Source: CAYTTA01 sp964440655 (GTDB lineage: Bacteria > Bacteroidota > Rhodothermia > Balneolales > Balneolaceae). Taken from it: DNA of 38,556 bases. The notes below the pieces were generated by a model. The model did no database searches and had not been told where the DNA came from. It worked only from the letters and a program-made list of their open reading frames with translations. The position numbers were made by a program, and so were the translations under genes. Below, piece after piece: positions 15,411 to 24,136 of this stretch (the stretch's first letter is position 1; the number at the start of each line of letters is the position of its first letter). Location: assembly GCA_964440655.1 (NCBI GenBank), contig CAYTTA010000017.1, positions 1 through 38,556 on the forward strand, read 5' to 3'.

Positions 15411-16943
15411 TCAGAACGGGTTCTGGACCAGATTGGGATTCAGTTCGATCTCCTGCTCCGGGATATAGAAGACGATCCGCGGATGATCAGCCGGAATGGT
15501 CTGCGTGCCCGCCTCCACATCGACTCCCGGGTTTCCGGGTGCCAGATGCGTACCGGGATAGTCACGGAACATCGTCTTGTGGTTCCGGAACAGATCATGG
15601 GCCCTGTGTCCTTCAAAGAGAAACTCCAGCCGCCGCTCCTCCAGCACCACATCCAGGACGTTGTCGTGATCGCCGAGATCATTCAGGGAGTAGAGTCCTT
15701 CGGCCGGTATTCCCGCCCGCGTGCGGAACATGTTGACGATGTCAAGAGCTTCCTGATCCCTCCCCAGCTTGGCCAGTGCCTCCGCCTTGTTGAGCCACAC
15801 TTCCGAATAGCGGATCAGCTCCGGGGAGTTCCCCGTTTCGGTCCCTTCCAGATAGTTGAACTTGTTCACGTAGTAACGGGGGAATCCGTTCCGGGTACGC
15901 AGCACCGGATCGCCGTTCTCATCCAAAATGACGTTCCCGTTCTCATCCATCTCATACTGCGGCTCGATAAACTTGCGGCGTACATCCGTTGGCCACTTGT
16001 CGATCAGATCCCGATAGGCCTTGGAGACATAGTTCTCGCCCCACCCGGCTCCAGAGGGAGTCTGATAGATCATCGAACCGACACCATGGTTCCTCCCGTG
16101 ATCATCCGCCGGCATGACGTGACGGATGGCGAAGATCGACTCGGTACGGATCTCATTGTTGATGGTGAAATAGATGGGAAGCGTCTCCGTATCGACCAGT
16201 TCATAGCGACCCGAATTGATCACCCGGTCGGCATATTCGATCACCTTCTCATTCTCTTCCCGGTAGAGATAAACCCGGGTAAGGAGTGCGAGGGCCGCCT
16301 CCTTGGAGGCGTAGGAACTGGGCTTGTCCGACCCCATAAGGTTGGCTGCCTCGTTCAGGTCGGCGACCAGAAAATCATAGACCTCTCCGACCGTAGCCCT
16401 GGCGGGACGGGCGTCCAGATCCGGTGTATCCATGATGGGGACCCCCAGATTCTCCCGGCCGTGCGAATAGGGCCTGCCGAAGGCGGTTACCAGATGAAGA
16501 TGCATCAGAGAGCGAAGGAACTGGTTCTCCCCCCGCAGCTGATCCAGCTGCGGAGACTCTCCCGGAGTAACCGCATCGACCACCGTATTGGCGTTGTAGA
16601 TCAGCCGGTAGGCACCTCGCCAGAGATTGGTCACATTGGGCATGTCGGGATTGTGCAGGTAGTTGTAGACCAGCATCATCCGGTTGGAGGTGGTCCCGCT
16701 GATCATCAGATCATCCGAACGGTAATCCCCCGGCTGGTAGAGCATCATCACCAGGTTGTTGGTCCCTGCAGTCTGATCCTTCAGGTAGGCGTAGTTGCCC
16801 CGCGTCACGTTCTCGATACCATCCAGCGTAGAGAGGGCCTCCTCAACCGGAATCCCGTCGTAGGGAGCCCGGTTGATGTCACAGGCCGATACAACCAGGC
16901 CTGCGGTCAGAAGAAGAATCGATATGATGATTGATCGTTTCAT
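15411..16943 (-). CDS. SusD/RagB-family glycan-binding lipoprotein (PUL 1)
   Basis: A 510-residue SusD-family surface lipoprotein. The signal peptide SIIISILLLTAGLVVSAC predicts lipidation at C21. The N-terminal helical TPR part contains RGAYRLIYNANTVVDAV and FLRSLMHLHLVTAFGRPYS, typical of SusD_RagB proteins. The C-terminal part contains the family hallmark IRYSEVWLNKAEALAKLG, followed by ALDIVNMFRTRAGIP and VVLEERRLEFLFEGHRAHDLFR. SusD caps its SusC partner and presents glycan for import. It begins 30 bases after the SusC stop, so the two are one transcript. GalNAc-containing substrates are suggested by the downstream GH109 genes, not by this protein itself. Confidence 0.95.
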   Translation of the reverse strand: MKRSIIISILLLTAGLVVSACDINRAPYDGIPVEEALSTLDGIENVTRGNYAYLKDQTAGTNNLVMMLYQPGDYRSDDLMISGTTSNRMMLVYNYLHNPDMPNVTNLWRGAYRLIYNANTVVDAVTPGESPQLDQLRGENQFLRSLMHLHLVTAFGRPYSHGRENLGVPIMDTPDLDARPARATVGEVYDFLVADLNEAANLMGSDKPSSYASKEAALALLTRVYLYREENEKVIEYADRVINSGRYELVDTETLPIYFTINNEIRTESIFAIRHVMPADDHGRNHGVGSMIYQTPSGAGWGENYVSKAYRDLIDKWPTDVRRKFIEPQYEMDENGNVILDENGDPVLRTRNGFPRYYVNKFNYLEGTETGNSPELIRYSEVWLNKAEALAKLGRDQEALDIVNMFRTRAGIPAEGLYSLNDLGDHDNVLDVVLEERRLEFLFEGHRAHDLFRNHKTMFRDYPGTHLAPGNPGVDVEAGTQTIPADHPRIVFYIPEQEIELNPNLVQNPF

Positions 16944-16973
16944 AGCTGCTCTGTTTAGATCTCAAAAGGATGG

Positions 16974-19901
16974 TTAAAAGCCGAGTTCAATTCCGAAGAG
17001 GAATTTTCGCGCAAGCGGATAATCATTGCTTGCCGCCGGATCGCGCCCGGGCCAGTTCGTGAAGGTGAGCAGGTTCTCGCCGTTCACATAAAGGGACGCG
17101 GATCGCATGCCTACAGACTGCAAAAGATTTTCCGGAATGGCGTAGCTGAGCCGCGCGCTTCGGAGCCGCAGGTAGGAGCGGTCGTAGAGGAACAAGGAGG
17201 ATTCCAGGTGGCCGCTGTTGTTCCCGTTCACAATGTTCTGCGGGAAATGGGCGTCATCGCCGGGTTTCATCCAGTAACTCTCGCCGGGCCGCAGATGGCG
17301 GAAGTTGTTGGTCATGTAGGCGCCAAAGCTGATCCCCGTTCCGTAGTAGCCGGTCGCTCCTTCCACGAAGGTGAAGAAGGCGTTGAAGGTGAAGTTCCGG
17401 TACTGAATCACGTTGCGGAATCCACCCTGGAAGTTGGGCGTGGTGGTCCCGACAATCTGATTGTTCGCCGTGCCGTAATCCTCGGTGATGTCCACATTGA
17501 TGATCTCACCCTGTTCGTTGCGGGTTACCACCTCCCACTGCGGAGCACCGGTTTGAGGATTCACCCCGTGCCACTTTCTCATCCAGAGGGTGTTCATGTC
17601 GTGACCTTCCATCAGACGCCGGTTGCCGCTTCTCTCGATGGGCTCGCCGTTATAGAGCTCCAGGACCCGGTTCTGGTTGGTGGAGATGGTGAAGTCGGTT
17701 CTCCACAGGAAGTCGGGCCGCCGGATGTTGGTGGTCGAGATCTGAAATTCGATCCCCCGGTTCTGGACCGACCCCACATTCTGGATCCGTGAGGGGATTC
17801 CGCTGGTACCCGGCAGCTGGACATTCTGAAGCAGGTCGGTATTCTTTCTATGATAGAGATCAAGAGCGATGTTGATCCGGTCCATGATGTCCAGATCGAG
17901 TCCCAGGTTGATGGTGTGAGCCACCTCCCAGGTCAGATTGGGGTTGGGAACCCGCGAGGGGAAGCTGGCGGGCACACCGATATAGTTGCTCGTGAAGCTG
18001 TAAAGTCCGGAAGCGTCATAGTTCCCGATGTTTGCATTACCGGTCGTGCCGTAGCTGGCACGGAGTGCAAGCTGATCGATCGCCCTTGCGTTGAAGAAGG
18101 ACTCGTTGCTGATAATCCACGAACCACCCAGTGAGTAGAATGCGCCCCAACGGTTGTCCGCACCGAAACGGGATGAGGCATCGGTACGGTAGGAAGCCGT
18201 AAGGATATAGCGCTCCATGTACTCATACTCCGCCTGGGCAAAAATCGAGGTGAAGGCGCTCTCGTTGATTCCGCCGCTCGTCGAGAAGGGCACGGCTGCG
18301 GCGCTGAGCACTTTCATGCCGGGAGCCAGACCCGCTCCGACCACGTTGTTCGACTCCGACCGGCTGGAAGAGAACTCAAAACCGACAAGACCACTCAGAG
18401 ACTGTGTTTCCCACCCCTTGTTCAGATGGAGGAGATTGGAGGTGATGACCGAAGTTGAGCGGCTCCCGCGATAGTCCAGGGATCCGTTCCGCGCCCCCCC
18501 GGCCAGTGACCGGGCATCCAGATAGATCTCCCGCCGTCCATCCTCCTGCGTGAAGCGGTTGGAAGAGGTGAAGGTGATCCAGTTGCTCAGGTTGTAGCGA
18601 AGACGGACATCTCCGGCATAGTTGGAGGATTTGTTCTGGTCCGTATTCCACTGCATCCCGTGGAGCGGGTTCTCCGAATCGCGTGAGTACCAGTCCGATT
18701 CGGTTCCTTTCCGGACGGTTCCATCCTCGTTCCAGGGCGTATCCCAGGGAAGTGCCCTCGAAGAGAAGACCAGGATATCGTAGGGGTTTCCGGTCACGAC
18801 GTTGTCGCGGATACCGTAATTCCCTGCAAACTGGACAGCCACATTGAGATTCTCGCTGATATCGTGCTGCAGGTTCACCCGACCCGAGATCCGCTCGTAG
18901 TTGGTTCCGATGTTGGTCCCCTCCTCCTGGAAAAAGTTTCCGGAGATATAGAAGGTGGTCTGGTTGCTTCCGCCCGAGACGGAGGCTTCATACATTTGGG
19001 TGATTCCGGTTCCGAATCCGATGTCACGCCAGTTGGTATCGATCTTGGTGACATCCGGCCGGTTATAGAAGGGGCCGTTTTCCGCATTGCCGAAGGTCTG
19101 GTGGAAATCGTATAGCTCCTGCGCGTTCATCCACCGTTCATTCCCGTGCATGGTGTAGTTGTATCCCCGCGCGGAACGGACATTAACCTGTGTATCACCC
19201 GGACGCCCCCTTTTTGTTGTGATGACCACCACCCCGTTGGCGGCCCGGGATCCGTAGAGAGCGGTGGCTGCTGCGTCCTTCAGCACGGTGATGGATTCGA
19301 TGTCGGAGGGCGAAACCGTACCACTTCCGCCGATCACCCCGTCCACGACATAGAGAGGACTGGTTCCCGCCCCGATCGAGCCGGTTCCCCGTATGGTGAT
19401 GTCGGCATCAATACCGGGGCGTCCGCTCGACTGGGCGATGATGACCCCGGCCATCCGACCTTCCAGTGCGGTAACCGGATCGTGCGTGGCTGCCTGCTGC
19501 AGAACCTCCCCGCTCACCTGGGCAACGGAGCTGGAGACCTGTCGTTTGGAGACGGTGGTGTAGCCCATCACGATCACTTCGTCCAGTAGAGCCGTGCTCT
19601 CCTGGAGAATCACATCGAGCGTGGTACGCCCCTGGACCGGTACATCCAGGGTTTCAAATCCGATGTAGGAGAAGCGGAGGGTTCCGGAGGAAGAGACATT
19701 GATCTGATATCTCCCGTCCGCATCCGTAACGGTTCCGGTAGACTGGCCGACGACCAGAATATTCACGCCCGGCAGACTCTCCCCGTTGACCGAGGTGACC
19801 TGTCCGGAGACCGTGACGGTCTGGGCCTGGACGGAGGGCACCCCAATCAGGAAAGCCGAAACAAACAAAAGCCACCACGTAAATCTTATCTTTACTTTCA
19901 T
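16974..19901 (-). CDS. SusC/RagA-family TonB-dependent outer-membrane transporter (PUL 1)
   Basis: A 975-residue SusC-family transporter that imports SusD-bound glycans using TonB energy. The frame is open 27 codons further upstream, but the start at 19901 is chosen because it begins the signal peptide KVKIRFTWWLLFVSAFLIGV (cleavage after VQA) and has AGGA upstream. A carboxypeptidase-D-like domain follows (VSGQVTSVNGESLPGVNILV), then the plug with DEVIVMGYTTVSKRQVSSSV, the SusC signature SPLYVVDGV, and VLKDAAATALYGSRAANGVV. The rest is a 22-strand barrel ending in FLFGIELGF with a C-terminal Phe. There is no STN domain, so it is not a sigma/anti-sigma signalling transporter, unlike the second SusC. 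It is the first gene of the operon and diverges from agaS across 217 bp. Confidence 0.96.
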   Translation of the reverse strand: MKVKIRFTWWLLFVSAFLIGVPSVQAQTVTVSGQVTSVNGESLPGVNILVVGQSTGTVTDADGRYQINVSSSGTLRFSYIGFETLDVPVQGRTTLDVILQESTALLDEVIVMGYTTVSKRQVSSSVAQVSGEVLQQAATHDPVTALEGRMAGVIIAQSSGRPGIDADITIRGTGSIGAGTSPLYVVDGVIGGSGTVSPSDIESITVLKDAAATALYGSRAANGVVVITTKRGRPGDTQVNVRSARGYNYTMHGNERWMNAQELYDFHQTFGNAENGPFYNRPDVTKIDTNWRDIGFGTGITQMYEASVSGGSNQTTFYISGNFFQEEGTNIGTNYERISGRVNLQHDISENLNVAVQFAGNYGIRDNVVTGNPYDILVFSSRALPWDTPWNEDGTVRKGTESDWYSRDSENPLHGMQWNTDQNKSSNYAGDVRLRYNLSNWITFTSSNRFTQEDGRREIYLDARSLAGGARNGSLDYRGSRSTSVITSNLLHLNKGWETQSLSGLVGFEFSSSRSESNNVVGAGLAPGMKVLSAAAVPFSTSGGINESAFTSIFAQAEYEYMERYILTASYRTDASSRFGADNRWGAFYSLGGSWIISNESFFNARAIDQLALRASYGTTGNANIGNYDASGLYSFTSNYIGVPASFPSRVPNPNLTWEVAHTINLGLDLDIMDRINIALDLYHRKNTDLLQNVQLPGTSGIPSRIQNVGSVQNRGIEFQISTTNIRRPDFLWRTDFTISTNQNRVLELYNGEPIERSGNRRLMEGHDMNTLWMRKWHGVNPQTGAPQWEVVTRNEQGEIINVDITEDYGTANNQIVGTTTPNFQGGFRNVIQYRNFTFNAFFTFVEGATGYYGTGISFGAYMTNNFRHLRPGESYWMKPGDDAHFPQNIVNGNNSGHLESSLFLYDRSYLRLRSARLSYAIPENLLQSVGMRSASLYVNGENLLTFTNWPGRDPAASNDYPLARKFLFGIELGF

Positions 19902-19926
19902 TTCTATTCCTGTTGGTTGGGTTAAA

Positions 19927-19959
19927 CAACAATAAACAACAACTCGCGCATCCACCAAA
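19927..19959 (-). promoter_or_regulatory. Candidate Bacteroidota promoter for SusC (PUL 1)
   Basis: On the minus strand TTTG (19956-19959) is followed after 21 bases by TATTGTTG (19927-19934), one mismatch from the -7 consensus TAnnTTTG. The spacing fits Bacteroidota primary-sigma promoters. The resulting leader to the ATG would be about 20 bases. Confidence 0.4.
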
Positions 19960-19980
19960 CGCATAATAAAACTTAAAATC

Positions 19981-20010
19981 AAAAAAGCAAGACCCGTTCT
20001 TGTCTTTTTT
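19981..20010. promoter_or_regulatory. A/T-flanked hairpin in the SusC/agaS divergent region
   Basis: AAAAAAGCAAGA (19981-19992) and TCTTGTCTTTTTT (19998-20010) are complementary apart from one bulged base. They leave a CAAGA/TCTTG core with A and T runs on the two sides and a CCCGT loop. It lies midway between divergent starts, where a terminator is not needed. An operator for the DeoR repressor or another regulator is a reasonable guess. Confidence 0.35.
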
Positions 20011-20118
20011 GTTCTTTTCTGATTAAGGCTTTTGTTTATCTTGCTCTTTAGGGAATTTTCCTTAGCTTAAGCAACCAAAACGGAGCTGACGCGATAACGC
20101 ATCGAAAAAAACAGAAGA

Positions 20119-21264
20119 ATGGAAATAGCAAAGACCGATCCGATTCACACCCGGGATGAAATCTATGGCCAACCTCAACTCTGGGAGCAGACCATACACA
20201 TGCTCACAGGCACTCCCGCCATACGGAGTTTTCTCAAACCCCTTTTGGAGCGGGACGAGCTCAATATTGTGCTCACCGGTGCGGGAAGCTCAGCATATAT
20301 CGGCGAGGCAGTCGAACCGGTCCTTCATCAGGGACGGAGGGTCCGTGCCCGGGCCGTATCGACCACAACCCTGGTCACCCATACACCGAGCTACATCGAT
20401 CCGGAGACTCCTCTTCTTCTTATCTCCTTTGCCCGCTCGGGCAACAGTCCGGAGAGCATTGCCGCCATCGACCAGCTGAACAGGCATTGCAGCCGGATCT
20501 GGCACATCGCCCTGACCTGCAACCGCGACGGGGAGCTTGCGAGACTGGTCGGAGGCATGGAAAACGGGCTGGCTGTAATCCTTCCGGTGGCCTCCGATGA
20601 CAAGGGGCTGGCCATGACAGGCAGCTTTACCTCCATGATGCTCAGCGCCATCTATATGGGAGAGATCCTCAGGGTACCGGATCAGGAGCAGACGGAGATT
20701 ATCCGTAATATCTCCGCGGCAGCCGGAGAGGCTCTTCAAGAAACTCCCGGGAAAATCAGGGAGATGGTATCTCTTCCGTTCGACCGGATCGTCTTTCTGG
20801 GATCAGGACCCCTTCAGGCGGTTGCCCGTGAGTCCCACCTCAAGGTACAGGAGCTGACGGATGGTCTGGTGGTGGGAAAGTTCGACTCTTTTCTCGGTTT
20901 CCGGCACGGACCCAAGGCGGTGGTCAACGAGAAGACCCTTGTGGCGTTTCTCTTCTCCGGTGATCCCAAGGTGTTCCGCTATGAGAAGGATCTGGTGGAA
21001 GAGATCCTGAACGACGGCATGGCGATGGGCTGCATCGGAATCTTTACAGACAGGGACCAGAGCGGGCAGCTCGACCTCGATCTGAAGATCCTCTTCGACC
21101 TGGATGAGAAGGCACGTCGCTCTCCCCTTCACCGCATTCCTCTTGCAATTCCCTCCCAGCTGATCGGACTCTACAAGTCGCTCGAGCTGGGTCTCAATCC
21201 CGATTCCCCATCACGGAAAAACACGATTTCCAGGGTGGTGCAGGGGGTGAAAATCTACAGGTGA
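20119..21264 (+). CDS. agaS: AgaS: galactosamine-6-phosphate deaminase/isomerase (SIS domain)
   Basis: A 381-residue double-SIS-domain sugar isomerase. It matches E. coli AgaS along its length: IVLTGAGSSAYIGE, LVTHTPSYIDPETPLLLISFARSGNSPESIAA, HIALTCNRDGEL, DKGLAMTGSFTSMML, RIVFLGSGPLQAVARESHLKVQELTDG, GFRHGPKAVVNEKTLV, and SRVVQGVKIYR at the end. AgaS converts D-galactosamine-6-phosphate to D-tagatose-6-phosphate and ammonia in the cytoplasm. It is the strongest evidence that the operon handles (N-acetyl)galactosamine. It is the first gene of the plus-strand catabolic operon, divergent from SusC. The ribosome site is weak (AGAAGA). A 117-bp gap separates it from the next gene, unlike the tight spacing downstream. 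Confidence 0.93.
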   Translation: MEIAKTDPIHTRDEIYGQPQLWEQTIHMLTGTPAIRSFLKPLLERDELNIVLTGAGSSAYIGEAVEPVLHQGRRVRARAVSTTTLVTHTPSYIDPETPLLLISFARSGNSPESIAAIDQLNRHCSRIWHIALTCNRDGELARLVGGMENGLAVILPVASDDKGLAMTGSFTSMMLSAIYMGEILRVPDQEQTEIIRNISAAAGEALQETPGKIREMVSLPFDRIVFLGSGPLQAVARESHLKVQELTDGLVVGKFDSFLGFRHGPKAVVNEKTLVAFLFSGDPKVFRYEKDLVEEILNDGMAMGCIGIFTDRDQSGQLDLDLKILFDLDEKARRSPLHRIPLAIPSQLIGLYKSLELGLNPDSPSRKNTISRVVQGVKIYR

Positions 21265-21343
21265 ATCTGCGTTTCGCCTTCTGTATCATCCCTGAACGCT
21301 ATCGTACCTGAAGATATGGGCCTCCGCTCTTGTTTCAACCGCC

Positions 21344-21364
21344 GCGGGCGCCCGCTTAATTTTG
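21344..21364 (+). promoter_or_regulatory. Candidate internal promoter with adjoining 12-bp palindrome
   Basis: TAATTTTG at 21357-21364 matches the Bacteroidota -7 consensus TAnnTTTG exactly and lies 17 bases before the kinase ATG. The perfect palindrome GCGGGCGCCCGC (21344-21355) abuts it and could be an operator. The upstream TTG (21330-21332) is 24 bases away, slightly too far for an ideal -33 element. Confidence 0.3.
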
Positions 21365-21381
21365 CATGACGACAATCTGAT

Positions 21382-22302
21382 ATGATTCTGACCTTCTGTC
21401 CAAATCCATCCGTCGACAAGTTCATCCGGCTGGACCGTCTCGAACGAGGGGGGGTCAATCGCAGCCTCACGGAAGAGGCATGGCCCGGAGGAAAAGGGGT
21501 CCATGTGGCTCTGGCGCTGAAAGAGCTGGGAAACGAGACCCTTCTGGCCGGATTCTGGGGGGGACCGACCGGCGACTGGGTCCGGCAGGAGTGCCGCAAC
21601 CGGGGCGTCCAGAGCATCGGCCCGGAACTCAATGGCTGGACACGCACCTGCCTTACCATTCTGGAAAAGGAGGATCCGGGCAACACGGAGATCCTCGAAC
21701 TCGGGCCACCTCTGTCGGAAAACGAAATGGAGACCATGTTCGAGATGCTGGAGAAGAGCCTGGTGGGGACAAAGGCCCTTGCCGTGAGCGGCTCCTGGCC
21801 GGAAGGTGCCCCGGACGATGTCTACCACCGGCTCAGGAATCTGGCCGATCAGACCGGCATCCCTCTCTGGGTAGATGCATCCGGAGAGAGACTCCGTCAG
21901 GCGATTGACGTGCGGCCCTATGGGATCCACGTGAACCGGTCGGAGGTTGAATCGATTTTCGGTCCTGTTGATGATCTGGCCGATGCGTCCCGCCGCATGC
22001 TGGAGTTCTGTTCGGTGGCGGCTGTGACCGACGGGGCAAACGGGCTTTACCTGGCCACAGACTACGACAAGTCCTGGCATGCCCTCTGCCATGTTGAGGA
22101 GATTATCAGCACGGTCGGAAGCGGTGACTGTCTGCTGGCCGGGGTGATCTCCTCCCATCTGGCCGGGGAGAGCAGCAGGGAGATGGCCATAACGGGGACC
22201 AGCTGCGGAACCGCAAACTGCATCTGGCCTGAACTCGGGATGATCCGGAAGTCCGACGTGGAGCGGCTGAAACCAACGGTAAAATTCACAGAAATCAACT
22301 GA
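21382..22302 (+). CDS. PfkB-family kinase, tagatose-6-phosphate kinase / 1-phosphofructokinase type
   Basis: A 306-residue PfkB kinase of the LacC/FruK branch. This branch is recognised by the start ILTFCPNPSVDKFIRLDRL, by GGKGVHVALALKELG (sugar-binding signature 1) and by a C-terminal TVGSGDCLLAGV, where the usual GAGD anion-hole/catalytic-Asp motif reads GSGD. In this context it most likely phosphorylates tagatose-6-phosphate made by AgaS to tagatose-1,6-bisphosphate for the aldolase encoded two genes later. It acts in the cytoplasm. Its stop is 20 bases before the preferred start of the second kinase. 1-phosphofructokinase activity is the alternative. Confidence 0.87.
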   Translation: MILTFCPNPSVDKFIRLDRLERGGVNRSLTEEAWPGGKGVHVALALKELGNETLLAGFWGGPTGDWVRQECRNRGVQSIGPELNGWTRTCLTILEKEDPGNTEILELGPPLSENEMETMFEMLEKSLVGTKALAVSGSWPEGAPDDVYHRLRNLADQTGIPLWVDASGERLRQAIDVRPYGIHVNRSEVESIFGPVDDLADASRRMLEFCSVAAVTDGANGLYLATDYDKSWHALCHVEEIISTVGSGDCLLAGVISSHLAGESSREMAITGTSCGTANCIWPELGMIRKSDVERLKPTVKFTEIN

Positions 22303-22307
22303 ACCAT

Positions 22308-22337
22308 ATGCCGGAGAAAGCTATGCCGGAGAAAGAA
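22308..22337 (+). repeat. 15-bp tandem duplication creating two start codons
   Basis: ATGCCGGAGAAAGCT (22308-22322) is followed directly by ATGCCGGAGAAAGAA (22323-22337). Each unit carries an ATG and GGAGAAAG. The first copy puts GGAG six bases before the second ATG, an ideal ribosome-binding distance, whereas the first ATG has no such site. Confidence 0.8.
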
Positions 22338-23294
22338 TTTGATCTGATGGTGGTCGGGGAGCTGAATGTGGACCTGATCATGGACCGACTGAAGAATCTC
22401 CCCGAGTTGGGAAAAGAGCAGAGAGCGGAGGAGATGGAGCTCGTCATGGGAAGCTCCTCCGCCATTTTTGCCTGCAACTGCTCAAGCCTGGGACTGAATG
22501 TCGCCTTCAGCGGAATGGTCGGGACCGACATGTTCGGAAAGTTTGTCATGGAGTCCCTCTCCGCCAGCGGAGTCAACACCGATGCGGTGATCGCCGACAG
22601 CCGGTACAAGACCGGGGCGACCGTCATCTACAACTATGGGAATGACCGGATGATGATAACCCACCCGGGCGCGATGGAGCACCTCACGGTGGAGGACATC
22701 CCGGACACCCTGTTCGACCGGAGCCGCCATCTTCATACCTCCTCCATCTTCTTCCAGCCGGGGATCCGGAAAGATCTTGTGAAACTTTTCAGGAGAGCGA
22801 AGAGTCACGGACTCTCCACCTCGATGGACACCCAGTGGGATCCGGACGAGAAGTGGGATCTCGACCTGAGATCGATCCTCCCCCATCTCGACTTCTTCCT
22901 GCCCAATGATCAGGAGCTCATGCACCTGACACGGTCGGATTCGGTCGAAGAGGCGCTCGACAAACTGAAGCCCCACAGCACCGTGATCGTGGTGAAGATG
23001 GGCGTGCGCGGTTCGGTGATGCAGGTGGATGGCGAAAGAACCTGGCTCCCGCCCTACCATGTCCCCGATTTTTCGGATGCCATCGGAGCCGGGGACAGCT
23101 ACAATGCCGGTTTCATCCGCTCCTGGCTCCACCGGAAGCCCCTTGAGGAGTGCATGAAGCTCGGAAACATGACCGCCGCCGTCTCCACGACTGCCTACGG
23201 CGGAACCGCCGCTATCCGAAGTCTGGAACAGGTCATCCAAAAGGCAGAGAACTATCAACTGATGGATCAAAGTGAAACTGCAGGAAAAGTTTAA
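22323..23294 (+). CDS. PfkB-family sugar kinase (ribokinase-like)
   Basis: A 323-residue ribokinase-family protein (328 if the first ATG at 22308 is used). The later start is preferred because GGAG lies six bases before it and the protein then begins EFDLMVVGELNVDLIMD, as family members do. Signature 1 is around ELVMGSSSAIFACNCSSLG, with GMVGTDMFG after it. The catalytic motif is DAIGAGDSYNAGF. It is distinct from the LacC-type kinase just upstream. Because no PTS is encoded and the neighbouring transporter should deliver unphosphorylated sugar, this enzyme may make the 6-phosphate of GalNAc or galactosamine. 2-keto-3-deoxy-sugar kinase activity, which would link to the acid-sugar dehydratases, is an alternative. 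It overlaps the aldolase gene by 23 bases. Confidence 0.85.
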   Translation: MPEKEFDLMVVGELNVDLIMDRLKNLPELGKEQRAEEMELVMGSSSAIFACNCSSLGLNVAFSGMVGTDMFGKFVMESLSASGVNTDAVIADSRYKTGATVIYNYGNDRMMITHPGAMEHLTVEDIPDTLFDRSRHLHTSSIFFQPGIRKDLVKLFRRAKSHGLSTSMDTQWDPDEKWDLDLRSILPHLDFFLPNDQELMHLTRSDSVEEALDKLKPHSTVIVVKMGVRGSVMQVDGERTWLPPYHVPDFSDAIGAGDSYNAGFIRSWLHRKPLEECMKLGNMTAAVSTTAYGGTAAIRSLEQVIQKAENYQLMDQSETAGKV

Positions 23295-24117
23295 GGAGCT
23301 GGACCGCAGGGGATCCGCCCTGCTGGCCACCAATTTCTACAATTTTGAAACGGCAACCGGTGTGTTGAGAGCGGCCGAAGAGCTGCAGGTCCCGATCATC
23401 CTTCAGGCGAGCCCCAGCACCATCCGCTATCTGGGGGTTGAGGTGACCGCCGCGCTGGGACGGGCCGCACTGAAACGGCATGGGGTGCAGGGGTGGCTTC
23501 ATCTGGATCACGCCGAAGATCCGGAGATGATCCGCGCCTGTCTGGAGGCCGGGTTTGATTCCGTCATGATCGATGCCAGTGAAAAGCCGTTTGATGAGAA
23601 TGTGGAGATCACCTCCCGGATTACCGAGATGGCTGCAGAGTATGGAGCCAGTGTGGAAGCGGAGCTGGGGTATGTTGCCAAACTGGGTCAGGATGCTGAT
23701 CTGCAGGACGGGTTCACTCGGCCCGAGGAGGCTGCCCGCTTTGTGGAACTCACCGGGGTGGATGCCCTCGCCATTGCAATCGGATCGGCCCATGGCTTCT
23801 ATAAAAAGGAACCCAAACTGGATCTCGATCTGCTCCGCCGGATTGACCGGGCTACCGATGCCGCGCTGGTTCTTCATGGCGGATCGGGCATCCCGGACGC
23901 CCAGATCCAGGAGGGGATCCGGCGGGGCATCCGCAAGATCAACCTGGCCACCGAGATAAAGGACACTTTCATGCGTCAGCTCCGGGAGATTCTCCGGGAG
24001 GGTGACGAGATAGATCTTCGGAAAGTCTTTCCTCCTGCGATCGAAAAGGTAACCCGGCTGGTGAAGGGGAAGCTGGAGGTGATCCGGCAGGCCAACCTGC
24101 AAACCGATTCAACCTGA
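23272..24117 (+). CDS. Class II tagatose/fructose-bisphosphate aldolase (GatY/KbaY family)
   Basis: A 281-residue zinc-dependent class II aldolase. The Zn ligands are visible in HLDHAED, GSAHG and VLHGGSG, and the SVMIDASEKPFDENV and GASVEAELGYVAK segments are typical of the family. It cleaves ketose-1,6-bisphosphates to DHAP and glyceraldehyde-3-phosphate. With AgaS and the LacC-like kinase it completes the galactosamine/tagatose route, as KbaY does in enterobacterial aga clusters. The start is GTG inside the end of the kinase gene (23-base overlap), implying translational coupling. A separate KbaZ/GatZ-type stabilising subunit is not in the window. Tagatose versus fructose specificity cannot be decided from the motifs. 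Confidence 0.88.
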   Translation: MKLQEKFKELDRRGSALLATNFYNFETATGVLRAAEELQVPIILQASPSTIRYLGVEVTAALGRAALKRHGVQGWLHLDHAEDPEMIRACLEAGFDSVMIDASEKPFDENVEITSRITEMAAEYGASVEAELGYVAKLGQDADLQDGFTRPEEAARFVELTGVDALAIAIGSAHGFYKKEPKLDLDLLRRIDRATDAALVLHGGSGIPDAQIQEGIRRGIRKINLATEIKDTFMRQLREILREGDEIDLRKVFPPAIEKVTRLVKGKLEVIRQANLQTDST

Positions 24118-24136
24118 ACCCTGAAAAGGAAGAGAC

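Noticed and set aside
15483..16934. 483-codon plus-strand open frame
   Set aside because: It lies exactly opposite SusD, with no ribosome site or recognisable domain.
19902..19982. 27-residue N-terminal extension of SusC (PUL 1)
   Set aside because: The signal peptide begins at 19901 with an AGGA ribosome site. The extension would overlap the candidate promoter.
21344..21355. Intrinsic terminator at the GCGGGCGCCCGC palindrome
   Set aside because: The palindrome has no loop, and the tail TTAATTTTG is better explained as a -7 promoter box.
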